Source of the DNA: Planctomycetota bacterium
Lineage (GTDB): Bacteria; Planctomycetota; UBA1135; UBA2386
NCBI GenBank assembly: GCA_019636245.1
Contig: JAHBXX010000002.1
Span: 34,586-98,585 of the forward strand
Length of the DNA stretch: 64,000 nucleotides
Direction: 5' to 3'
In this document: in pieces, positions 1-7,584 of the stretch
Numbering within the stretch: the first letter of the stretch is position 1
How the letters are laid out: each line of letters begins with the position of its first letter
The notes under the pieces: model-generated
Seen by the model: only the letters and a program-made list of their open reading frames with translations
The model's database searches: none
What the model was told of the DNA's origin: nothing
Made by a program: the position numbers and the translations under genes

Positions 1-1
1 G

Positions 2-2437
2 GCCGGCCGCATCGCCGGCGAGGTCGCCGGCAGCCTCGTGGAGCCCCGTGTCGACCTGCGCCTGGAACTCGGTCGGTGCCGTTCGGCGCGCGGCGGGTTC
101 GCCGCCACCCGGGGCGTCGTGCGCGCCGACCCGGACGCGATCGCGGTCGAGGGCCTGGTCGTGCAGGACCTCGAAGCGGCCGGCCTGCCGGCAGGAGCCG
201 CCGCCACGCTGACGCTCGCCGCCGCCGCACGACGGCGCGACGGCGGACTCGACCCCGATTCGCTGGCGCTGTCGCTCACGATCGACAGCCCCGCCGCCGC
301 CGACCTGCTGGCGCCGGCGTTCGCCGCCGCCGGGCTCGGTCCGGGCCCGGGTGGCGCGGCGTCCCTGCAGTTGCAAGTGCGGCACGACGCCACGGGCGTG
401 CACCTGGACGCGCTGCGGCTGCGCACCGGACCGGACGCCGGCCTTGCGGTCGAACTCGACGGCCGCGGCACCCTGCCGCTGCGCTGGCCGGGCAGCGGCG
501 AACTGATGCCGCTCGCCGCGGGCGCCGCGGAGTTCGAGCTGCACGCGCATCGCCCGGAAGGCCCGGCGACACCGCCGCTGCGGCTCGCCGCGACGGCCAG
601 GGTGGCGCCCACGTCGTTCACCTTCGACCTGGCCGAAGGCTCGTTCGGGGCGCTTCGCCTGCGCGGCGCCCTGCACGGCGGCGCGGGTGCAGCGGCCGTG
701 CTGGCGGGCTCGACCGACCTGCTGGCCGTGCCGCTGCAGGCCTCGTTCGAGCTCGAGCCGGTCGACCTCGCGACCCTGCCGGCGGAGTGGTTCGGCGGCA
801 CGCCCGCGCGCGGTCGCGCGACCGCCCGCGCCCGCGCCACGGGCACCCTCGCCGCGCTGGCCCCCGAACTGGCGCTCGAACTCGACGATGCCGAGTTCGG
901 CGGCACCAGCGGCGCGCCCTGGCTGGGCCGGGCGATGGCGCGCTGCACCGTCGGCACCGGTCCGGGCGGCATCGTCGCCCAGGTCGAAGCGCAGGCCATG
1001 CTCGACCGGCAGTTCGGGCACGAGCGGGATCTCTCGCTCTCGGCCCGCCTCGTGTGCGACGACGACGGCACTCGGCTCCAGCCGGCGTGGTTGCGGGTCG
1101 CCGGCGGGGAACTGGCGCTCACGCTCGACGCCGACCTCCGGCGCGGGGATCTGCTGCGCGGTGCCGTCGACCCAGGTCGCATCCGGCTCGCCGGCGGCCT
1201 GCGCCTGCACGGGTTCCAGCTCGAGCGCCTGCCCGCGCGCTGGATCGGCGCCGAATCCTGGCGCGGCCGCGTGACCGGGGAAGTCGCCCTCGACGGCAGG
1301 CTCGGCGCCGGACCGGTGGCCGCGGTCCGGACCGCCGAGCTGTCGCTGCAGGATGGCGAACTGAAGCTCGAAGACCTGCCGCGCATCGAGCGGCTCGCGG
1401 CCACCGTGCGCGGCGACCGCATGCAGATCGTGCTGGAGCCGGTCGTTGGCGCGCTCGGCGCCGGCCAGTTCACGGCCCGGGGCACGTTGCGCGCCGGCCA
1501 GGCCCCGATCGACGAGGATCTGGATGCGGCCGAACTGGCGCTCGCGCTGCAGGGCGAGGACCTGTTGCTCTACCGCAGCGACGGCGCCAAGGTGCGCGCC
1601 GGCATCGACGTCACGGCGGCGGGGCCGCTGCGGGCGATCGCCGTGCGCGGCCACGTCGAGGCCGGCCGCGGCACGAAGTACGTGCGCCGCATCTCGCTGC
1701 TGCCTTCGCTCGGCGCGCAGGGCGGCGCCGCCGTCACCGAGGGACTGCAGGTGGCGCCGCTGCCGCGCGCCTTCGGCGACCGCATCGACCTCGACGTCGC
1801 CGTGCGCACGCGCGAGCCGTTCGAGGTGCGCACCCACGTCGTCGACGGCGACATCGACATCGCCGCCCGCTTGCGCGGCTCAGGCAGCGCGCCCCGGCTC
1901 GAGGGAACGATGGCGATGCGCGGCGGCCAGCTGCGCTTTCCCGGCGCGAACCTGACCATCGACAGCGGTTTGCTGACCTTCACGCCCGGCGCGCCGCGGT
2001 TCCCCGAGCTCTCGGTGCACGCCACCGGCCGGCGCATGGGCATCGTCGTGACGATGTCGATCACCGGCCGCTACGACCAGCCGGTGGTGCAGGTCTCGTC
2101 GGTGCCGACGCTGCCGCCGCAGGACCTGATCGTGCTGCTGACCACCGGCCAGTTGCCCAGCACGTTGGCCGCCCAGGGCGTCACCGGCCAGGCCCGGTTC
2201 GTCGGCGGCTATCTGGCCAAGGAGGTGTTCGAGCGCTACTTCGGCAGCGAGAGCACCGAACGCGGCGAGAGCCTGTTCGATCGCCTGACGATCGAGACCG
2301 GCCGCGAGGTCAGCCAGAGCGGCACCGAGAGCGTGCTCGTCGAGTACCTGCTGGTTCCGCGCCTGTCGATCCGGCTCGAGCGCGACGCCTACGAGGACTA
2401 CAACATGGGCGTCGTGCTGCGCTTCCGGTTCCCGTGA
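2..2437 (+). CDS. tamB: TamB-like translocation/assembly protein, C-terminal part (5' end outside window)
   Basis: The frame is open from the first bases, so only about 811 C-terminal residues are visible. The protein is a long chain of beta-strand-rich AsmA/TamB-type repeats and ends in the typical DUF490 C-terminus, closing with an aromatic, outer-membrane-style strand. TamB-family proteins bridge the inner and outer membranes and work with an Omp85 protein in outer-membrane protein assembly or lipid transport. The next gene encodes such an Omp85 protein and starts at or just after the stop codon, which supports a tamB-tamA operon. No cysteines or catalytic motifs stand out. Confidence 0.85.
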   Translation, partial: AGRIAGEVAGSLVEPRVDLRLELGRCRSARGGFAATRGVVRADPDAIAVEGLVVQDLEAAGLPAGAAATLTLAAAARRRDGGLDPDSLALSLTIDSPAAADLLAPAFAAAGLGPGPGGAASLQLQVRHDATGVHLDALRLRTGPDAGLAVELDGRGTLPLRWPGSGELMPLAAGAAEFELHAHRPEGPATPPLRLAATARVAPTSFTFDLAEGSFGALRLRGALHGGAGAAAVLAGSTDLLAVPLQASFELEPVDLATLPAEWFGGTPARGRATARARATGTLAALAPELALELDDAEFGGTSGAPWLGRAMARCTVGTGPGGIVAQVEAQAMLDRQFGHERDLSLSARLVCDDDGTRLQPAWLRVAGGELALTLDADLRRGDLLRGAVDPGRIRLAGGLRLHGFQLERLPARWIGAESWRGRVTGEVALDGRLGAGPVAAVRTAELSLQDGELKLEDLPRIERLAATVRGDRMQIVLEPVVGALGAGQFTARGTLRAGQAPIDEDLDAAELALALQGEDLLLYRSDGAKVRAGIDVTAAGPLRAIAVRGHVEAGRGTKYVRRISLLPSLGAQGGAAVTEGLQVAPLPRAFGDRIDLDVAVRTREPFEVRTHVVDGDIDIAARLRGSGSAPRLEGTMAMRGGQLRFPGANLTIDSGLLTFTPGAPRFPELSVHATGRRMGIVVTMSITGRYDQPVVQVSSVPTLPPQDLIVLLTTGQLPSTLAAQGVTGQARFVGGYLAKEVFERYFGSESTERGESLFDRLTIETGREVSQSGTESVLVEYLLVPRLSIRLERDAYEDYNMGVVLRFRFP

Positions 2438-2451
2438 GCCGCGACGGGGCA

Positions 2452-4566
2452 ATGCCGGACGGCGGTCGCACCGGCCGCCGCGGGCCGCGCGCACGGCGGC
2501 GGGTTGCCGGACTGGCCCTGGCCTGGCTCGCCGCCGCCTGCAGCGTGCTCGAACCGACCTACACCGCGGACAGCCCCGGGCCGTCCGGCCGCATCCCGGT
2601 GGGCGTCGACGTCGACCTGGTCGGCAACCAGGGACTGGCCGGCCCGCTGCTGCGGCGGCGCATCGAGGACTACATGCTCGACCTGTCGCGGGATCCGACG
2701 CGCGAGGCCGCCGCCTACGATGCCGCGCTCGAGGTCGAGGACTTCTACCGCGCCCAGGGCTACCCGCTGGCGAAGGTGCGCTACGACTACACGGCGCCCG
2801 ACGCGGACGCGGACTGGCCCGCTCGGGTCCGCGTGCGGCTCCTGGTCGAGGAGGGCCCGCTGGTGACCGTGGCGATGGCGCTGCACGGCAACTCCGCGCA
2901 TGGCGACGACGAACTGCTGGCCCTGTGGTCGCGGCGACGCATAGGCCTGCTCGCGTTCGGCGGCGTCGCCTTCGTCGAAGCCGAGGTCTACGCCTTCGCC
3001 GACCAGTTGCGCACCTTCTACCGGACCCGCGGTCGCCTCGACACGATCGTGCACCCGCCGGAGATCGACCTCGACCTCGAGCGAGGCGTCGCCGCGGTCG
3101 GGATCCGCATCGACGAAGGCGAAGTGCACACCATCGGCGCCGTCGACGTGGCGCCGGCGTTCCGCGAGGCGCTGGGTGGTGCCCTGCCGCCACCCCCCGT
3201 CGGCAAGCCATGCGCGGACAGCGAGATCTTCGGCTACCGGGACGCGGTGCGGCTCGCCCTGCGCCACGCCGGGCATCCCGAGCCGCGGGTCGCGGTGGCC
3301 GCCGAGGCGCAGCCGCACGAGGCACGACGCTGGACGGTGCGGGTCACCGGCGACCCAGGACCCGTCGCGACGGTCGGCACGGTCGCGGTCGCCGGCAACC
3401 GCAAGACGATGGCGGGCGTGATCCTCGGCAAGCTCGATCTCGCCGCCGGCGACCGCTACGACGGCACGGCCGTCGACGAGGCCCTGCGCCGCCTCTATCG
3501 CCTCGGCCTGTTCCGCAAGGTCGAGATCGCCGAGCGCACTCAGGACGGCGACCCGGAGCGGCTCGACCTCGAGATCCAGGTCGAGGAGGCGGACTCGCGC
3601 GCGGTCGAGTTCCTGGCCGGCTACGGCTCCTACGAGCGCCTGCGCGCCGGGCTGCGCCTGTCGGACAGCAACGTGCTCGGCACCGGCCGCGGCCTGGCGC
3701 TCGACAACCGCATCAGCATGCGCGGCTATGCGACGCAACTCACCGCGAGCGATCCCGACTTCTTCGGCACCGGATCGACGCTGACGCTCAGCGGCGAGGT
3801 CTACCGGCGCGAGGAGCCGTCGTTCGTCGACGAGGCGCTCGGCGGCACGCTGGCCCTGTCCCGGGTGCTGCGCGAAGGCCTGCTGGCGCGGGTCGGTTAC
3901 CAGTACCGCAACCACTTCGACTCGAACGCCTTCACGGCGCTGCCCCAGGACCAGTTCGTCGACTTCGCCGAGGGCAAGGTGTTCGTCGAAGTCCGCCACG
4001 ACCGCCGCGACAACGTGCTGTTCCCCCGCCGCGGCCACAGCCAGTCGCTGCTGTTCGAGCGCCTGGCGCCGTCCCTGGGCGCCGACGTCGACCTCGACCG
4101 GTTGACGCTGCGCGCCATCGGCCACGTGCCTCTGTCGAGCGCCGTCGGTCTGGTGCTGCGCAGCGAGCAGAGCGTGCTGTGGCCCCACCAGGGTTCGGCG
4201 AACGTGCCGCTGCAGAAGCGCTGGTTCAACGGCGGCGAGAACACGGTGCGCTCGTACCGCGAGTCGCAGCTCGGGCCGAAGGATGCCGCCGGCAGCCCGA
4301 TCGGCGGCGAGTACCGCAACATCTTCAGCGTCGAGCTGCGCTTCGCCCTGCTGGAGACACTCGAGGCCGGTCTGTTCGCCGACGCCGGCAACGTCGGCGC
4401 CGAGATCCAGGACTTCTCCCTCGACGACATGCGCTACGGCCTGGGCGGCGGCCTCCGGCTCCTGCTGCCGATCGGCCCGGTGCGCCTCGACGCGGCGTGG
4501 AACCCCGACCGCGATCCCGGCGACAAGGTCTGGGTGGTGCACTTCAGCGTCGGCTATCCGTTCTGA
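2452..4566 (+). CDS. Omp85-family outer-membrane protein (BamA/TamA-like)
   Basis: About 704 residues. A basic N-terminus and hydrophobic stretch end in Ala-Ala-Ala-Cys near residue 30, a signal peptide or weak lipobox. Several POTRA-like units follow, starting near residues 47, 136, 223 and 304; the last has the typical V-x-G-N-x-x-T pattern. The C-terminal half is a 16-strand-type Bac_surface_Ag barrel with a GG-E-x-x-V-R-S-Y motif near residue 593. It probably inserts barrel proteins together with the TamB partner encoded immediately upstream. An in-frame GTG at 2434 overlaps the tamB stop as GTGA and is an alternative coupled start; ATG 2452 follows a G-rich stretch and was preferred. Confidence 0.85.
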   Translation: MPDGGRTGRRGPRARRRVAGLALAWLAAACSVLEPTYTADSPGPSGRIPVGVDVDLVGNQGLAGPLLRRRIEDYMLDLSRDPTREAAAYDAALEVEDFYRAQGYPLAKVRYDYTAPDADADWPARVRVRLLVEEGPLVTVAMALHGNSAHGDDELLALWSRRRIGLLAFGGVAFVEAEVYAFADQLRTFYRTRGRLDTIVHPPEIDLDLERGVAAVGIRIDEGEVHTIGAVDVAPAFREALGGALPPPPVGKPCADSEIFGYRDAVRLALRHAGHPEPRVAVAAEAQPHEARRWTVRVTGDPGPVATVGTVAVAGNRKTMAGVILGKLDLAAGDRYDGTAVDEALRRLYRLGLFRKVEIAERTQDGDPERLDLEIQVEEADSRAVEFLAGYGSYERLRAGLRLSDSNVLGTGRGLALDNRISMRGYATQLTASDPDFFGTGSTLTLSGEVYRREEPSFVDEALGGTLALSRVLREGLLARVGYQYRNHFDSNAFTALPQDQFVDFAEGKVFVEVRHDRRDNVLFPRRGHSQSLLFERLAPSLGADVDLDRLTLRAIGHVPLSSAVGLVLRSEQSVLWPHQGSANVPLQKRWFNGGENTVRSYRESQLGPKDAAGSPIGGEYRNIFSVELRFALLETLEAGLFADAGNVGAEIQDFSLDDMRYGLGGGLRLLLPIGPVRLDAAWNPDRDPGDKVWVVHFSVGYPF

Positions 4567-4613
4567 CGCGCGGACGCGCGCGGTCGGCAGACGCCGCGCC
4601 CGGCCGGTGCCGG

Positions 4614-6863
4614 CTAGAACTGGCCGAGGAAGAAGTAGACGGCCCGCTCGCCGCCCTCGGCCTGGCCGTAGCCGAGCAGGCACGGACCGAGCGGCGTGTC
4701 GACGCCCAGGAACACGCTGCCGGCCAGCCGGAAGGTGCCGAAGAAGTCGGCGCGGGTGCTCCACGCATTGCCGGCTTCGATCGAGCCGCCGACGTAGAGC
4801 GGGAAGCCGAACGCCTTCGACGTCTGCGACAGGCGATGGTGGCCGACCAGCGCCAGCAGGCCCGTGTGCTGGTCGCGGAAGGCGTCGCGCGCATAGCCCG
4901 ACAGGTTCAGGAGCCCGCCGATCGTCGGTTCGATGTACGCCGGCGCCTCGTTCTGCAGGGTCGTCGTCAGGCGGACCCGCGGCAGCACGCTGGTGCGTGG
5001 CCCGACCGGGACGGCCTGGGTCCACGCGAACGCCAGCTGCTGGTAGCGGGCGTCCGCGCCGAGCCCGGCGAGACCAGCCCGCCACTCCAGGTTGCCGAGG
5101 CTGCCGTAGCGCGGGAAGCGTGGGTTGTCGAGCGTGTCGACCTGCAGCTGCACGCGCCCGACGGTGTCGTCGAAGGTGCCGCTGTCGATCGGAACGATGG
5201 CGAACCGCTCGCGCACGTCCCCCCACCACTGGCTCAGCCCGAACCGGAGTTCCGCCCAGCGGCCGATCTGGGCACCCGCGTCCAGGGCCATGCCGACGAC
5301 GCCGACGTCGACGTCGGCGATCCGCTGGCCGTCCTGGAAGAGGTCGGCGGCGAACTGCTGCGCCGCGAGGCGCGGCGCCACGAACCAGGTCCCCGACGCC
5401 TCGAGCGGCTGGTAGTACTCGGTGTCGACGAAGTTGTTGTTGCCGAGCTGCACCTTGGTGCGCCACTCGGCGCCGAGCGAGTCGAGCACCCGGCTGTTGT
5501 ACTGGCCGCTGATGTTGAACGTGCTCTCGCCGCGCAGGCTGCTCTCCAGCCCGACGCCGAGGCGCATGTAGCTCGGCCCCCAGGACTTCTCCTCGACGCG
5601 CAGCGCCAGGTCGGCCTCGCCGTCACGCCAGTTGCGCAGGTCGAAGGTGACGCGCTCGAGATCATCGGTGCCGTAGAGCCGGTCGATGCCGGCGCGCAGC
5701 GCGGCGGGGTCGAACGGCTGCCCCGCCGTGACTTCGAGGCGCGCCTCGAGGACCGGCAGCCCGAGCCCCGAGGCGCTCGTCACCTGCACGCTGCGGATGC
5801 GCGGCGGCGGCTGGGCCTGCCGGCGCTGCCGGCGCAGGAACTGGGCGTACTCGGCCTCGGGAACCGAGTAGCGGCGCAGGCGTTCGACCGCCGCGCGCGC
5901 CGCCACCGCACCGATGGCGATCGACTCCGCCGCGCGCGTGAAATCGGCGCTGGTGATGTCGCCGAGACTCGGCGTGATCAGCACGTCGTCGGGCCCCAGG
6001 CTCGAGCGGCTGTTGCGCACGTTCTGCTCGGTGAGGACCGCGACCATCTGGCCGGTGACCGAGAACAGGTCCTGGATCGCCTTGTCCATCTCCAGCGGCG
6101 TGCCGATGTCGACGACGATCAGCACGTCGACCCCAAGCGCGCGTGCCACGTCGACCGGGACGTTGTTCAGGAGGCCGCCGTCCACCAGTTCACGGCCGCC
6201 GATCACGACCGGCGTGAAGATGCCCGGCAGCGACATGCTGGCCCGGATCGCCTCGGGCAGGCTCCCCGAACCGAGCACGACGGACTCCCCCTTGTGGATG
6301 TCCACGGCGACGCAGCGGAAGGGCAGCGGCAGGTCGTCGAAGCTGCGCAGCGAGTGCGCCTCGAGGGTCAGGGCGTGCAGTTCGACCTCGAGGTTCTGCC
6401 CGACCAGCAGGCCCTTGGGGAACGCGAGTTCGCCGTCGCGGACGCCGATTCGGACGTTGGACAGGAACTTGCGTTCGTCCTCCTTGCGCCGGAACACGAA
6501 GTCCTCCCGACGGGGACCGTCGCGCAGCAGGTCGGCCCAGTCGTGCGGGGAGCCTTCGCGTGTCAGGCTGGCGGCGAGTTGGTCGGGCGAGAGGCCGTAG
6601 GCGTAGAGGCCGCCGACGATCGCCCCCATGCTGGTGCCGACGACGCAGTCGACGGGGATGCGCAGCTCCTCGAGCACGTGCAGCACGCCGGCATGGGCCG
6701 CGCCGCGCGCGCCGCCGCCGCTGAGCACGAGACCGATGCGCGGCCTGGCGGACGATTGCGTGGGGGCCTGCGCGCCGAGGCTCGGCCACAGGACAGCGGC
6801 GACCAGCAGCAGGGGCAGCCGGCGGCAGCGGGCGTGCGGACGACGACGCGGGGGGGCGGCCAT
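4614..6863 (-). CDS. Patatin-like phospholipase fused to POTRA and Omp85 barrel (PlpD/FplA type)
   Basis: 749 residues. The start at 6863 gives a classic signal peptide of about 33 residues; the longer open frame upstream has no such feature. The patatin domain covers roughly residues 42-330, with a GGGARG oxyanion loop at 49-54, nucleophile Ser78 in GTSMG and the catalytic Asp in a D-G-G motif near residue 228. A POTRA-like segment (about 355-420) and a C-terminal beta-barrel follow. Known relatives (PlpD, FplA) are type Vd autotransporters that expose or release a lipase at the surface. The gene converges on the TamA-like gene. A specific substrate cannot be read from the sequence. Confidence 0.88.
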   Translation of the reverse strand: MAAPPRRRPHARCRRLPLLLVAAVLWPSLGAQAPTQSSARPRIGLVLSGGGARGAAHAGVLHVLEELRIPVDCVVGTSMGAIVGGLYAYGLSPDQLAASLTREGSPHDWADLLRDGPRREDFVFRRKEDERKFLSNVRIGVRDGELAFPKGLLVGQNLEVELHALTLEAHSLRSFDDLPLPFRCVAVDIHKGESVVLGSGSLPEAIRASMSLPGIFTPVVIGGRELVDGGLLNNVPVDVARALGVDVLIVVDIGTPLEMDKAIQDLFSVTGQMVAVLTEQNVRNSRSSLGPDDVLITPSLGDITSADFTRAAESIAIGAVAARAAVERLRRYSVPEAEYAQFLRRQRRQAQPPPRIRSVQVTSASGLGLPVLEARLEVTAGQPFDPAALRAGIDRLYGTDDLERVTFDLRNWRDGEADLALRVEEKSWGPSYMRLGVGLESSLRGESTFNISGQYNSRVLDSLGAEWRTKVQLGNNNFVDTEYYQPLEASGTWFVAPRLAAQQFAADLFQDGQRIADVDVGVVGMALDAGAQIGRWAELRFGLSQWWGDVRERFAIVPIDSGTFDDTVGRVQLQVDTLDNPRFPRYGSLGNLEWRAGLAGLGADARYQQLAFAWTQAVPVGPRTSVLPRVRLTTTLQNEAPAYIEPTIGGLLNLSGYARDAFRDQHTGLLALVGHHRLSQTSKAFGFPLYVGGSIEAGNAWSTRADFFGTFRLAGSVFLGVDTPLGPCLLGYGQAEGGERAVYFFLGQF

Positions 6864-7395
6864 GGCGCGCGGAAGCGTAGGTTCCCACCGCAGCAGCGGC
6901 ACGGATCGCGCGGGAAAGTGCCGCCGGACGCCGGACTCTGCGCTCCTGGGCGGCGAAGCCAGCGCGAGCGTCTGGAGCGATGCATCCGGCCCAGAGCACC
7001 CACGGCAGGCGCGGGAATGGTCCTCCGCCCACGACCGCATCGGGCACGCTCGAGACGCGAAGGCGAAGGGCAGCGATCTCGCCTGGTCTCGGGGTGGTGC
7101 CATTCGCCCACAGGACCTCCCGAAGAGCCGAAGTACGGAGCCGACCGCCGCGTGTCGAGCGCCGCGTCCGCCGCCGGACCGCGCACCGCCGAGTTACGAA
7201 GAGCGTCCAGATCGACCCCCCGTTTTCGGCTCTCGGGTTATGAACCCAGACGCCCGCTCTGAGAGTCCGAGAGCACTTTCGGGCCGTTTCGCCTCTCGAC
7301 CTGTTAACCCGGGTGCGCGCCACGACGACCACCCCGGCACCCCCACCGCCGCATCCAACGCCAGCCACCGCACCTACGTGCGCTCCGTACAGCAC
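6864..7395. other. Intergenic stretch without a recognisable gene
   Basis: About 530 bases between the patatin gene and the hairpin behind the tRNA. Open frames here are short and rich in Arg, Pro and Ser, as expected for non-coding G+C-rich DNA, and none has a start with a convincing ribosome site. The left part must hold the promoter and leader of the patatin gene, but no clear -35/-10 pair was found. The right part holds an 8-bp inverted repeat (7229-7236 with 7267-7274) enclosing a segment that resembles the anticodon arm of a Met tRNA; it is reported as a finding. Confidence 0.6.
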
Positions 7396-7426
7396 AACGC
7401 CCCGGGGCTTTCGGCCCCAGGGCGTT
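7396..7426 (-). terminator. Hairpin downstream of tRNA-fMet
   Basis: AACGCCC (7396-7402) pairs with GGGCGTT (7420-7426) and, after one C/A mismatch, GGGGC (7404-7408) pairs with GCCCC (7414-7418) around a five-base loop. It lies 14 bases beyond the 3' end of the leftward tRNA. There is no U-run behind it, so it may be a weak terminator or a processing or stabilising structure. It also forms on the other strand. Confidence 0.45.
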
Positions 7427-7440
7427 CGCTTCGATCCGAG

Positions 7441-7517
<77 letters not shown>

Positions 7518-7531
7518 TCGTCGAGGCTGAG

Positions 7532-7559
7532 AAGATAGCGCCCGATCCGCGCGGTGCAA
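7532..7559 (-). promoter_or_regulatory. Sigma70-type promoter of the tRNA-fMet gene
   Basis: On the minus strand TTGCAC (-35, 7559-7554) is followed after 16 bases by TATCTT (-10, 7537-7532). The -10 box ends 14 bases before the mature tRNA 5' end, leaving a short leader. Similar TTGnnn/TAnnnT pairs with 16-17 base spacing precede rpmB, the secretin gene and the 955-residue TPR gene in this window. Confidence 0.6.
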
Positions 7560-7584
7560 GCACGTGGAGGCTCTTTTCCCGCGC

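Noticed and set aside
76..2451. Upstream extension of the Omp85 gene in the same frame
   Set aside because: It overlaps the tamB-like gene completely and is Arg/Pro-rich; the signal peptide begins after 2452.
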